Assembly (NCBI RefSeq): GCF_032362555.1
Contig: NC_083509.1
Location: forward strand, 1,364,001-1,428,000
Length of the DNA: 64,000 nucleotides
Origin: Amyelois transitella
Lineage: Eukaryota; Arthropoda; Insecta; Lepidoptera; Pyralidae
Direction: 5' to 3'
This document shows positions 61,401-63,943 of the stretch, piece by piece. The notes under the pieces were generated by a model. That model was not told the origin of the DNA and did no database searches. It saw only the letters and a program-made list of their open reading frames with translations. The first letter of the stretch is position 1. Each line of letters opens with the position of its first letter. The translations under genes and the position numbers were made by a program.

Positions 61401-62401
61401 GCATTACGCTACGTGGAGACGGCGCGCTGGGCGCTGCTCGCTATAGCGCTCGCCGCGGCCATAGCCAGCGGCGTCGCTGCGGCCAGAGCTGGTAATGTAT
61501 AGCGCGCGTCGCTGTCTGCTGCGGGCCGGACAGAGCCAGCGCTGACCCGATTTTGATGAAATTTGGTACAGACATGAAATTGACTGTGAGGAAGAATATA
61601 GGCTTTTTTTAATTGTGAAAAAAGATCACGCTGATAACGCTGAAACTAGCTTTTGTCCGTGACTATATCAGCGTGATATAATTGACATACATGATAATTC
61701 GTTTTTAATTTAGATATATCAATTGCAATAAAATATAACAATTGAAAAAAACCAGCGTCATGATCATGTCATGACATGACATAAAGCTGAGTTGAACCTT
61801 ATTGGAAGCATATAAATTAGAATTTTAAAATTGAAAAAAGAATTTTAAATTGTCTTGCTTGTATTTTATGCTTCTTATTTTTTTATTACGCAAAACAAGG
61901 AAGCGAATTAGCGAAGGAAATATGCAGAGATCGTGGCAAGTGGAAAGAGGTAGTCTCTGCCTACCCCTCCGGGAAAGAGGCGTGATTTTATGTACATATG
62001 TATTTTTTTATTATTGACGATATGACGGCCTTTGTGGCGCAGCGGTAATACGCTTGTCTGTGACATCGGAGGCCCCGGGTTCGAATCCCGGCCAGGGCAT
62101 GATGAGAAACGAACTTTCTCCGACTGGTCTGGGTCTTGGATGTTTATCTATACAAGTAGGTATTTATTACAAAATATAGTATCGTTGAGTTAGCATCTCG
62201 TAACACAAGTTTCAAACTTACTTCGAGGCTAACTCAATCTGTGTAATTTGTCCCGTATATATTTATTTATTTATTATTATTTGTAATAAAAGAACTCATG
62301 TTCATATACCAGGCGGTCTCCCGCTGTGCCCGCGGAACAACAACGCGGTGAGCTTCGTGCTGCGGCCGGCGCCGCACGGCATCGACGTTAATAAAGGCTG
62401 A
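26664..62401 (+). CDS. Snmp2: Sensory neuron membrane protein 2 (SNMP2), complete, 12 coding exons
   Basis: CD36-family membrane protein of insect antennae. SNMP2 is expressed mainly in support cells around olfactory neurons and is thought to handle lipophilic odorants (family knowledge). The 12 exons listed below total 1563 bases, giving 520 residues, the usual SNMP length, with every junction in frame. Layout: short cytoplasmic N-terminus and first membrane helix in exon 1, a large ectodomain in exons 2-10, second helix [20 protein letters not shown] in exon 11, short tail in exon 12. The ectodomain has the paired cysteines of the family (exons 4, 5, 7, 8, 9) and at least nine N-x-S/T sites. 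[22 protein letters not shown] and FNVELRQM point to SNMP2 rather than SNMP1. The introns hold Tc1, mariner, LINE and many SINE insertions, yet every exon is intact. Confidence 0.93.
26810..27058 (+). mobile_element. S1 SINE in SNMP2 intron 1
   Basis: GTGCCGTGTGGTTCCCGGCACC to AAAGACGTGATGATG. ATTATTATTATG on both sides is the likely target duplication. Confidence 0.9.
27059..28024. other. Intron 1 segment
   Basis: CACGGGCCCATAGGGGCCCGG at 27090-27110 is a small GC-rich stem. 27120-27290 is a repeat-like GC-rich stretch of unknown family. 27296-27418 is a truncated S2 (TGTGGCGCAGCGGTATTACG). The rest is AT-rich. Confidence 0.5.
28025..28278 (+). mobile_element. S1 SINE, diverged
   Basis: GTCGTGTGGTTCCCGGCAG to AAGTGATTGTATGTATGTAT. 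Confidence 0.85.
28601..28869 (-). mobile_element. S1 SINE with 9-bp target duplication
   Basis: TACATACATACATACATATG to CGGGAACCACACGGCAC, flanked by AAAGATTGT at 28592-28600 and 28870-28878. Confidence 0.9.
28870..29345 (+). other. Intron 1 segment with worn S1
   Basis: 29160-29345 is a degenerate S1 (GTTGCCGGCACTTTAAATCA, ACAGCTAAACGTGGCC). A 61-codon frame at 28917-29102 is not recognisable as a gene. Confidence 0.5.
29357..29595 (-). mobile_element. S2 tRNA-headed SINE
   Basis: TTTATTTATTTTTATACACG to GATTCGAACCCGGGACC and GCGCCACAGAGGCCGT. Confidence 0.9.
29596..30710. other. AT-rich intron 1 segment
   Basis: 29640-29790 looks repeat-derived (GTCGAACTCGCCTATAACAG). 29930-30540 is very AT-rich. 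30590-30680 (CTGTCTCGGGTCTGCTGGAA, GAAATAAGCAGAACCTTTGT) also occurs at 5660-5720, so it is a dispersed repeat. Confidence 0.5.
31837..33392 (+). mobile_element. Tc1-type transposon copy 1
   Basis: Inverted ends CAGCCTTGGCCAAAAG with TA on each side (31835-31836, 33393-33394). The terminal region also carries GTGCCTAA near the 3' end matching AGGCACCCC near the 5' end. It is inserted in a CATATATA run between the second and third of three ~530-bp repeats. Confidence 0.93.
32128..33163 (+). pseudogene. Tc1-type transposase copy 1, broken, with a putative intron
   Basis: An N-terminal ORF ([18 protein letters not shown], helix-turn-helix [22 protein letters not shown]-like AGRKR) stops at 32512. 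Downstream, after a frame change, [17 protein letters not shown] holds the first catalytic Asp. It then runs into GTGAGT...CCTCAACCAG (32604-32716), removal of which continues [15 protein letters not shown]. The next ORF carries QQDNAPCH and [11 protein letters not shown], with exactly 34 residues between Asp and Glu (DD34E). The stop and shift between the halves make it non-functional as it stands. Confidence 0.85.
33995..34224 (+). mobile_element. H1 Helitron-like repeat, 5' end missing
   Basis: GAAACTACTGATTCGAAATG to GACGAAGTCGCGGGCACAGC then TAGT, followed by (AAAT)n at 34225-34250. Confidence 0.72.
34225..34536. other. Intron 1 segment with a dispersed repeat
   Basis: 34310-34385 (CTGCCGCTTCCAAGGCGTCA, AGAAGAAGCGGTAACAAACT) matches 37320-37380 in inverse orientation, so it is an interspersed repeat of unknown class. 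34420-34470 is a worn S1 scrap. Confidence 0.5.
34537..34798 (-). mobile_element. S1 SINE
   Basis: ACATACATACATAAAATGAC to CGGGAACCCCACGGCA. Confidence 0.9.
34990..35140 (-). mobile_element. S1 SINE, degenerate
   Basis: TACATACATACATATAATCA to AAGCCCATTACTTAGTCGCC, with deletions. Confidence 0.75.
35141..36401. other. Non-repetitive part of SNMP2 intron 1
   Basis: The longest stretch in this intron without a recognisable repeat copy. AT-rich, no open frame of note. Possible site for regulatory elements, but nothing specific can be named. Confidence 0.4.
36402..36590 (+). mobile_element. S1 SINE with internal deletion
   Basis: GTGCCGTGTGGTTCCCGGCA to ATATGTATGTATGTAT, but ACTCCATC joins directly to AACCTGTCACTATTTG, removing ~75 bases. 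Confidence 0.88.
36591..37896. other. Intron 1 segment with scraps
   Basis: 37080-37445 is a repeat unit ending in (TATTC)n that also ends a segment at 47642-47705. 37512-37575 is an antisense RTE-like tail (AAATCACGCCTCTTTC). Remainder plain. Confidence 0.5.
37897..38125 (-). mobile_element. S1 SINE
   Basis: ACATACATATAATGACGTCT to GGTGCCGGAACCACACGG, with a short internal deletion. Confidence 0.85.
38330..38650. mobile_element. S1 3' half followed by H2
   Basis: 38330-38435 is the 3' half of an S1 (+) with a diverged tail. 38436-38650 is an H2 copy (CTAGAGGCCGCCCGCGACTT to GCATTTATTATATTAGTAGG). Confidence 0.7.
38850..39075 (+). mobile_element. S1 SINE, both ends lost
   Basis: AGGTCCACTCTATCTATTTC to CTACCCCGTAAGGGATAAAG. 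Confidence 0.8.
39076..40265. other. Intron 1 segment with SINE-like sequence
   Basis: 39420-39560 (GATCCTAACGTGCGTTGGAT, TTGCCTGAATGTGC) looks like the inverse of the SINE body seen at 48200-48280. 39640-39710 is an S1 scrap. 40030-40190 is GC-richer but not open. Confidence 0.45.
40279..40537 (+). mobile_element. S1 SINE with 13-bp target duplication
   Basis: CCGTGTGGTTCCCGGCACC to CATATGTATGTATGC, flanked by ATAATGTACAAAG at 40266-40278 and 40538-40550. Confidence 0.93.
40926..41180 (-). mobile_element. RTE-like LINE 3' end
   Basis: ACATACATACATAAAATCAA, GCCTCTTTCCCGGAGGGGTA to CATTCATCCTCTC. An internal deletion removes part of the coding end. 41181-41563 after it is plain. Confidence 0.82.
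41564..41790 (+). mobile_element. S2 tRNA-headed SINE
   Basis: CTGCCTCTGTGGCGCAGCG, GGTTCGAATCCCGGC, to TTCCGTATATATTTATTTAT. Confidence 0.9.
41822..41874. repeat. Inverted repeat upstream of SNMP2 exon 2
   Basis: ATATATAATTTAAATTAGTA pairs with TACTAAATTTAAATTATATA around a 4-5 base centre. AT-only hairpin ~85 bases before the acceptor. Confidence 0.8.
41960..42117 (+). CDS. Snmp2: SNMP2 exon 2
   Basis: Acceptor TTTGTTTCAG. Reads [20 protein letters not shown], then FNVTNVEE and VEVGPYVY, ending with two bases of a Lys codon before GTGAGA. Two N-glycosylation sequons (NSS, NVT). GPYVYKE(Y/R) across the junction is a CD36-family signature. Confidence 0.93.
42142..42373 (-). mobile_element. 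S2 tRNA-headed SINE after SNMP2 exon 2
   Basis: ATATATACGGGACAGATTAC to GATTCGAACCCGGGACC and CGACAGAGGCCGT, ~25 bases from the donor. Confidence 0.9.
42394..43907. other. SNMP2 intron 2 with S1 pieces
   Basis: S1 3' half (+) 42394-42502, degenerate S1 (-) 42903-43100, S1 3' half (+) 43210-43305. A perfect 11-base stem GTAAAGTAAGT/ACTTACTTTAC lies at 43746-43775. Other sequence unrecognised. Confidence 0.6.
43908..44130 (+). mobile_element. H1 Helitron-like repeat, 3' end missing
   Basis: TCTATACTAATATTATAAAA to GATGCCCAAAATAACTATT, then an ATATATAT run replaces the GACGAAGTCGCGG end. Confidence 0.72.
44236..44380 (+). CDS. Snmp2: SNMP2 exon 3
   Basis: Acceptor TTTAAACAG. Reads [38 protein letters not shown] and NFSYM, ending phase 0 at ATG|GTGAGT. 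The Tc1-type copy 2 begins 28 bases later, inside an S1 tail. Confidence 0.93.
44409..45949 (+). mobile_element. Tc1-type transposon copy 2, in SNMP2 intron 3
   Basis: Same ends as copy 1, TA at 44407-44408 and 45950-45951. It interrupts the (CATA)n tail of an S1 copy whose body continues at 45952. Confidence 0.93.
44699..45720 (+). pseudogene. Tc1-type transposase copy 2, broken
   Basis: Same layout as copy 1, including the same internal stop and frame change before the SDESNFK region (here TGTTGAATC encodes VES, so the first catalytic Asp codon is lost). A 3-base deletion removes one residue in the helix-turn-helix region. The putative intron acceptor is deleted: CCTCAACCAGG of copy 1 is CCTCCGGG here. 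DNAPYHKS and [10 protein letters not shown] are retained. Confidence 0.85.
45952..46050 (-). mobile_element. S1 SINE split by Tc1 copy 2
   Basis: CATATGGTCACGTCTATATC to GGCTTAATGATAGAATTAG; its CATACATA tail start is at 44400-44408, on the other side of the transposon. Confidence 0.88.
46279..46796 (+). mobile_element. RTE-like 3' end, then S1 SINE
   Basis: 46279-46402: TGCATGAAAATAGTTATGAA to ACGTGATTTAATGTATGTAT. 46535-46796: S1 from GTGCAGTGTGGATCC to TTATATGTATGTATGT. Confidence 0.82.
46797..48039. other. SNMP2 intron 3 remainder
   Basis: Degenerate antisense S1 at 47300-47480 and 47575-47640, repeat ending (TATTC)n at 47642-47705. Nothing gene-like. Confidence 0.5.
48040..48400 (+). 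mobile_element. tRNA-derived SINE of a third kind
   Basis: A tRNA-like head (GGTGGTCGAATGGGTAAGGT as A-box region, GGTTCGAATCACG as B box) is followed by AAACATCGTGAGGAAACCTG, a body common in moth SINEs (family memory), and GGAGGTCAGATAGGAGTCGC. Confidence 0.65.
48416..48662 (+). mobile_element. S2 without head, then RTE-like tail
   Basis: 48416-48571: GATTGGCCTGGTCCTTGGAC to AATTTGTCCCGTATAAT. 48627-48662: GGGAAAGAGGCGTGATGTTA and (TATG)n. Confidence 0.75.
48844..49012 (+). CDS. Snmp2: SNMP2 exon 4
   Basis: Acceptor TTTTTTTTAAG. Reads [40 protein letters not shown] and [11 protein letters not shown], with donor G|GTAAGA in phase 1. Confidence 0.92.
49108..49305 (-). mobile_element. Element 3' end with (CAAAT)n, then S1 scrap
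   Basis: 49108-49195 reads on - as an A-rich 3' end (CAATAAAGATG) with a pentanucleotide tail. 49210-49305 is an antisense S1 3' piece. Both in SNMP2 intron 4. Confidence 0.6.
49591..49682 (+). CDS. Snmp2: SNMP2 exon 5
   Basis: Acceptor CAATATTTCAG. Reads [20 protein letters not shown] then FYFSMFSH, with donor CAT|GTAAGT in phase 0. Confidence 0.92.
49722..49970 (+). mobile_element. S1 SINE in SNMP2 intron 5, tail interrupted
   Basis: GTGCCGTGTGGTTCCCGGCACC to AAAGACGTGTCCATAT. Its (ATGT)n is absent here; a matching tail is at 55388-55397 beyond the retroelement block. Confidence 0.8.
50221..53989 (-). mobile_element. LINE with one long ORF2, antisense in SNMP2 intron 5
   Basis: Ends at its 3' side in (ATT)n (50236-50221 read on -). 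An 11-base direct repeat AGGAGAAACAT abuts that tail at 50210-50220 and recurs at 53990-54000, which marks the 5' end and implies a nearly full-length insertion of 3.77 kb with ~270 bases of leader. Domain order and RT wording fit the Jockey/CR1-related group (Daphne-like). Confidence 0.7.
50760..53720 (-). CDS. LINE ORF2: endonuclease and reverse transcriptase, intact
   Basis: 986 residues. The AP-type endonuclease spans ~40-245: LNIRSV (N48), LSECW (E77), GLYRP, TGDINID (D175, N177), YDH (215) and SDTTDH (~232-237). The reverse transcriptase spans ~470-790: [28 protein letters not shown] (D610), [10 protein letters not shown] (666-675) and catalytic FADD (698-701). It nicks target DNA and copies the element RNA from the nick. 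The C-terminus ([19 protein letters not shown] and after) is the usual post-RT region; no RNase H is evident. No internal stop. Confidence 0.93.
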   Translation of the reverse strand: MNSPDLSEEIDLACSPSCTLIEDPKQLSADLDNLVPGCKNKLNIISLNIRSVNKNLDNFLVFLTGLKTNVHIIVLSECWCDENSIPPTLDGFSLYYTKKSFNQNDGVIMYISEAIRASVEEIELQEANCLAAKIGNLTVFGLYRPWAFANPSNFLDSLDSLLLTTRSRNIVLTGDINIDTLDTNNSHVSDYLEIVGSHGLQNTIDKPTHGRTCYDHFMCKLVGQFKTYVLLSDTTDHLPIFLSISTSLGLHSAGVSSLTRTRINYEAIRKAIETIDWNPYLLTKDPDQAAKILTETLQQLIACHTNTLTFTKRKRPIKPWITPGIVKCFQKRIRLHQLSKRNPNDDTIKETYIRYRNVCNQTAKLLKINYYKNKFSQHYKNTKGTWDTVKEMCNIKKKNSQATPLLKISPSPEQSLNHVNSFFTSVGKDLATEILSKLDMTESQLTKATSSSGNMDSMCLYPTDSIEIDKIILNLRNYSAPGPDCITNSILKNSHSILCTMIAHLCNLSISAGVFPSIFKSAQVVPVYKGGGDESVSNYRPISLLNSISKIIEKVINTRLTSFLENKQLLADNQYGFRSCRNTEDAVANLSDTVTKALDSGKRCIGIFIDLKKAFDTVSIPLLLLKLEGLGIRGVALEWFRDYLSNRSQVVKVSNVQSTSLPITYGIPQGSTLGPTLFLAYVNSLCNLKLSSGNILAFADDTALMFWGDSWTEVKEAAETGLLTVMKWLDHNLLTLNVPKTKYICFRISEATKPPPDFDIQAHTLSCTRDPQSNTTCHCPNLIHTDTHKYLGIVMDKNLTWKPHISELSKRVRKLLHIFKNLRESADINLIKNIYLALVQSLLTYCIPVWGGAAVTHLLELERAQRAVIKVMLRKPRRYPTDTLYKESQMLTVRQLFILQSVLRHHKTIVPSQINQHRRRIRTNVPSFKSAFAQRQASFTGPFLYRHFNNLNKILNMNRKSLKTSLKNNLIALDYLETENILKITS
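54044..55003 (-). CDS. Retroelement ORF1 with FP-type C-terminal domain
   Basis: 319 residues, intact. Charged N-terminus with RDHKRRR, a predicted coiled coil from about 65 to 155 (heptad-like runs around [19 protein letters not shown] and [18 protein letters not shown]), then [18 protein letters not shown], an RNA-binding-like core, and a C-terminal [20 protein letters not shown] with [14 protein letters not shown]. The last part resembles the FP-protein-like domain common in insect retroelement proteins (family memory). Likely an RNA-binding chaperone that packages element RNA. Whether it belongs to the neighbouring ORF2 or to a separate element is open. Confidence 0.75.
   Translation of the reverse strand: MPNLQRSPPLNKSHSKSESDVDKVETYSVLSEEKVHVTQRDHKRRRLADEGTSMCSETNDLRILIREELRDMLGALQSQQNSRLDVIEQHISDIKSQNDISHKNHLDIEKSIEFINVKLEEVQHTILNLEEQRKDLATKVSVIDEKCETMERLNRKTSIQIRNIPKQKAETKDQLFNMVNKLSSTLDVKMEQSAIRDVYRMPSKPDQSTTVIIAELSSTLLKTNILTAAKNHKLNSIRFKTEQLNTSHMGLVGPKTEIYLSDHLTPRAARLYYLAREFRKTMGYDFCWTSNGLVYLRKKQGDPYILVKSEDQLQILKSK
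55397..55663 (+). mobile_element. H1 Helitron-like repeat
   Basis: TATACTGATATTATAAAGCA to GACGAAGTCGCGGGCACAGC then TAGT. The 55664-56009 flank before SNMP2 exon 6 has an AT-rich scrap (TATCTTTATTGCCAAGG) only. Confidence 0.72.
56010..56099 (+). CDS. Snmp2: SNMP2 exon 6
   Basis: Too short for simple ORF detection. Acceptor CATTTTTTAG, then [20 protein letters not shown] and [10 protein letters not shown], donor AAG|GTATGT in phase 0. [10 protein letters not shown] and LG-x-IVSYK are strongly conserved in SNMPs. Confidence 0.92.
56200..56335 (+). mobile_element. Degenerate S1 3' half
   Basis: GAGATTCTTTATTTAGGCAA to GACTATATGTATGTATGC, in SNMP2 intron 6. Confidence 0.65.
56386..56513 (+). 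CDS. Snmp2: SNMP2 exon 7
   Basis: Acceptor TTTTAAAG. Reads [26 protein letters not shown] and [11 protein letters not shown], ending phase 2 at [16 protein letters not shown] and FPPI are family hallmarks. A pentanucleotide repeat starts within ~10 bases of the donor. Confidence 0.92.
56520..56735 (-). repeat. Pentanucleotide (CAACA/CAACG)n tract
   Basis: ~170 bases of CAACA, CAACG and variants right after the exon 7 donor, joined to CAAATCATCTTTATTGCCC. Read on - it is an element 3' end (AATAAAGATG) with a (TTGTG)n-type tail. Confidence 0.8.
56746..56951 (+). mobile_element. S1 SINE interrupted by mariner
   Basis: GTGCCTTGTGGTTCTCGGCACC to GTAATTATATGTATGTA; the tail resumes after the mariner as TATGTATG at 58273-58280. 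It has lost the segment after TTGATTGG. Confidence 0.85.
56952..58272 (+). mobile_element. mariner transposon in SNMP2 intron 7
   Basis: Imperfect ~26-base inverted ends (CAGTCAGAAAAGTATCGGGA against CTGTCAAGAAAGTAGCAGGA) flanked by TA. Outer few bases are uncertain because the target is TATG repeats: the left flank ends TATGTATGTA and the right continues TATGTATG, the tail of an S1 copy. Confidence 0.85.
57147..58220 (+). CDS. mariner transposase, uninterrupted
   Basis: 357 residues from Met 57147 (an upstream Met at 57072 lies near the 5' end and is less likely), close to the ~345-350 usual for mariner. N-terminal helix-turn-helix region to ~110, RLVPKDL (119-125) in place of the WVPHEL motif, catalytic Asp at 158 (TGDETW), 253 (HHDNAPSH) and 288 ([11 protein letters not shown]), spaced DD34D. 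No stop or frameshift, so the enzyme could be active, though promoter and exact ends are untested. It catalyses cut-and-paste at TA. Confidence 0.9.
   Translation: MDKNIEQRVCLKFCIANGISCSESLEMLQNAYGESTLSKTRAYEWYKAFKSGRDVMEDLPRSGRPSTSATEVNIAKVKEIVTENPHSTLREIATELSVSHESIRTILTNNLGMKHVAARLVPKDLNFFQKLNRMRVAEDMLERVNSDPTFMKRIVTGDETWVYEFDMQTSQQASEWRLPTEPKPKKPRQSRSKVKVMLTVFFDYRGVVHSEFLPEGQTVNKEYYLSVMRRLREQIRRKRPDLWKENSWILHHDNAPSHKAIIVNEFLTKHSTNTIEQPPYSPDMAPADFFLFPKLKLPLRGTRFQSVEDIKENSRRELTSIPETAFKKCFDDWIIRWRKCIVSKGAYFEGDKINLDE
58299..58424 (+). CDS. Snmp2: SNMP2 exon 8
   Basis: Acceptor CTCCTTTCAG. Reads [38 protein letters not shown] and FCK, with two bases before GTAAGT. The CFCK cysteines pair with those of exon 9 in the family. 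Confidence 0.92.
58553..58830 (+). mobile_element. S1 SINE in SNMP2 intron 8
   Basis: TGGCGTGTGGTTCCTGGCACC to TCATTATATTTATGTATG, diverged. Confidence 0.85.
58857..59077 (-). mobile_element. S2 SINE abutting SNMP2 exon 9
   Basis: ATACCGGGACAAATTACACA to GCGCCACAGAGGCCG, partly deleted in the B-box region; head end 16 bases before the acceptor. Confidence 0.88.
59094..59280 (+). CDS. Snmp2: SNMP2 exon 9
   Basis: Acceptor AATTTCCAG at 59093 restores [15 protein letters not shown] in frame; the alternative AG at 59083 would shift frame. Continues [27 protein letters not shown] and [11 protein letters not shown], donor CCT|GTGAGT in phase 0. An S2 SINE ends only 17 bases before the acceptor, leaving a very poor pyrimidine tract. 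Confidence 0.92.
59354..59645. mobile_element. Inverted pair of S1 pieces in SNMP2 intron 9
   Basis: 59384-59460 runs + (GAATAGGACCACTCC to AACTTGGGATTC); 59461-59645 runs - (TACGTTCAGCTATTTGG to CGAACCACGCGGCAC). The halves can pair over ~75 bases. Confidence 0.85.
59705..59926 (-). mobile_element. S2 tRNA-headed SINE
   Basis: TTATGGGACAAATTACACTG to GATTCGAACCCGGGACCTCC and CGCTGCGCCACAGAGGCCGT. Confidence 0.9.
59984..60106 (+). CDS. Snmp2: SNMP2 exon 10
   Basis: Acceptor CATTTCCAG. Reads [20 protein letters not shown] then [17 protein letters not shown], donor GAG|GTAAGT in phase 0. An S1 copy has inserted after intron position +17 with its duplication starting at +5. Confidence 0.93.
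60124..60361 (-). mobile_element. S1 SINE at the exon 10 donor
   Basis: TAGGTATACATATAATCACG to CTTTTCTCTATT. Flanked by GTCCTGTTTTATA (60111-60123) and GTCCTGTTTAATA (60362-60374), one mismatch. Confidence 0.9.
60586..60862 (-). mobile_element. H1 Helitron-like repeat in SNMP2 intron 10
   Basis: ACTAGCTGTGCCCGCAACTT to CTTTATAATATTAGTATAGA. The 60863-61190 flank shows nothing recognisable. Confidence 0.75.
61202..61343 (+). CDS. Snmp2: SNMP2 exon 11: second transmembrane helix
   Basis: Acceptor TCTTGTTCCAG. Reads [20 protein letters not shown], then the helix from ARWALL to VAAARA, donor G|GTAATG in phase 1. It is far more GC-rich than its neighbours. Its last 103 bases plus 45 bases of intron are tandemly duplicated. 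Confidence 0.9.
61241..61536 (+). repeat. 148-bp tandem duplication of SNMP2 exon 11 end
   Basis: Units 61241-61388 and 61389-61536 are nearly identical. Each begins CAGTCCCACAGCGCATTACG, includes the 3' 103 bases of exon 11, its donor and intron sequence to GGACAGAGC. The second unit lies in intron 11. Confidence 0.95.
61905..62278 (+). mobile_element. RTE-like tail, then S2 SINE, in SNMP2 intron 11
   Basis: 61905-62005: GCGAAGGAAATATGCAGAGA to GAGGCGTGATTTTATGTAC. 62026-62278: S2 from ACGGCCTTTGTGGCGCAGCGG with intact B box. 61540-61900 is plain AT-rich intron. Confidence 0.82.
62313..62401 (+). CDS. Snmp2: SNMP2 exon 12: C-terminal tail
   Basis: Acceptor CATATACCAG. Completes Gly, then [20 protein letters not shown] and HGIDVNKG, stop TGA. 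P-R-N-x-N-x-V-x-F matches the SNMP2 tail pattern. The Asn-Lys codons before the end spell AATAAA (62390-62395). Confidence 0.88.
62390..62395 (+). promoter_or_regulatory. AATAAA inside the last SNMP2 codons
   Basis: The hexamer encodes Asn-Lys six bases upstream of the stop codon, with a GT-rich run (GTTTGAACGTGTTTTATTG) ~20 bases after it. If used, the 3' UTR would be roughly 10-25 bases. Another AATAAA at 62494-62499, within a MITE-like repeat, is the alternative. Confidence 0.5.
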
Positions 62402-62470
62402 TGGACATGTTTGAACGTGTTTTATTGTCTCTCCCTATACTCATAATTATAAACCTCCAGAATAACAATG

Positions 62471-62947
62471 CAGGGTGACTTTTAATTAAACTGAATAAAT
62501 TTAACTGTTAAGTTTACTCATCTAAAGTATATTAACAAAAAGTTAAAAGAAAATTATCGGTTCATATTTCAGAAAGTACGAAAAAAATTAAAGTATCAAA
62601 ATCCACGATCCTAAATACGTCATATCACCCCGGCCGGCGGAAAAGCGACGCGTAATTCAGAGGTCAACGACACAATTCATTCAGCTGACCGATCTCGACA
62701 ACTCTGTACTTTACTTGATCTTGATACTAGAAAAATAATTTATTTTTCAGACATTTATTTACATGTTTAGTTTTAATTTCTTTTTGTAGTAATGGTCTTT
62801 ATTAAAGCGTGTTACGTTGTATTTGAGGGTTTTTTAAATTTGAAAATGATGACGTTTAATTTAAATAAAAATAGGCTCAAACGGCTCAGAAGCATGGGTA
62901 TAGTCTATGTTTAAAAGGATGCAGTTGTTTTAAATGTCACCCTGTAT
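62471..62947. mobile_element. MITE-like element just after SNMP2
   Basis: Ends CAGGGTGACTTTTAATTAAA and, inverted, CAGGGTGACATTTAAAACAA. ~477 bases, no coding capacity. No clear target duplication, so superfamily is undecided. Confidence 0.65.
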
Positions 62948-63054
62948 ATTCCAGGCAGTTACTGCAACAACTTATCTGCTTAATCCATCTAAACTGTTAG
63001 ATAATGCTATTAGCATTAAGTCCGCCTTTTGTACTTTACACATTGTAATTGTTA

Positions 63055-63258
63055 CAATCCTACTAATATTATAAATGCGAAAAGTTGTATGTCAGGATGG
63101 CAGTATGGATGTTTGTTACTCTTTCACGCAAAAACTACTGAACCGATTACGATGAAATCAGGGTAGCTGAAGACGCAGAATAACAAATAGGCTACTTTTT
63201 GTCCCGGAGTTCCCGCGGGAATGATTCGACGCGGACGAAGTCGCGGGCGGCCTCTAGT
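63055..63258 (+). mobile_element. H2 repeat
   Basis: CCTACTAATATTATAAATGC to CGCGGGCGGCCTCTAGT, sense to CTAGAGG copies inverted. It separates the true SNMP2 end from its displaced copy. Confidence 0.75.
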
Positions 63259-63274
63259 CAAGAATAAATAAATA

Positions 63275-63400
63275 AACAACGCGGTGAGCTTCGTGTTGCG
63301 GCCGGCGCCCAACGGCATCGACATCAATAAAGGCCGATGGACATGTTGGAACGTGTTTTATTCTATCTCGCTATCCTCATTATTAAATACTATCCCGATA
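63275..63400 (+). pseudogene. Displaced duplicate of SNMP2 exon 12 and 3' flank
   Basis: Matches 62339-62464 at an offset of 936 bases: GCGGTGAGCTTCGTG, the encoded RPAP-x-GID-x-NKG, the AATAAA and the downstream GGACATGTT...TTTTATT. Homology continues past any likely cleavage site, so it is a DNA-level copy, not a retrocopy. The stop is changed (GGC-TGA to GGC-CGA) and no acceptor precedes it; an in-frame TAA lies just upstream. Confidence 0.85.
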
Positions 63401-63467
63401 ACCATTTCAATGGAAAGGAAGTTCGGATCCGCCCATGGAAGTAACTCAAACTAACCATTGAAAAGAC

Positions 63468-63710
63468 ATACACACATATAAAAACGTCTATATCCCTTGC
63501 GGGGTAGACAGAGCCAACAATCTTGAAAAGACTGATAGGCCACGTTCAGGTGTTTAACAACGCAATAATAGAATTGAGATTCAAATAGTGACAGGTTGCT
63601 ATCCCATCACCTAAAAGAAGAATCTCAAGTGTATAAGCCTATACTTACCTTAGTCGCCTTTTACGACATCAATGGAAAAGAAATGGAGTGCCGAGAACCA
63701 CACGGCGCAA
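63468..63710 (-). mobile_element. S1 SINE between convergent genes
   Basis: ACATACACACATATAAAAAC to GCCGAGAACCACACGGCGC. Confidence 0.88.
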
Positions 63711-63810
63711 CGAACGAGAACGAACGAAACGATTTAAAAATTAAAATCAAAACACTAGTTTCGTATAAAAAATTAATTTACTTCTTAATCACTATTAACA
63801 TTTAAACAAC

Positions 63811-63943
63811 TTAATCTGTATCGGACCCCGTCCCGCGGCCACTAGATTCATTATCGCTGGTATCCATGGGTTCCAACTCCTGTTTGGGTACCATATCTCC
63901 GACCGACTTTATACATTTGATTGTGTATTTGTTGAAATCACAT
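63811..63943 (-). CDS. Terminal exon of an unrecognised gene
   Basis: On the - strand, acceptor AATTTTGTTACAG is followed by one base and then CDFNKYTIKCIKSVGDMVPK, QELEPMDTSDNESSGRG and TGSDTD, stop TAA. The strong acceptor, open frame and low-complexity acidic Ser/Asp/Gly tail look like the end of a real protein. K-x-E in VPKQELEP resembles a SUMO-acceptor context. I do not recognise the family. The gene runs out of the window and is convergent with SNMP2. Confidence 0.65.
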
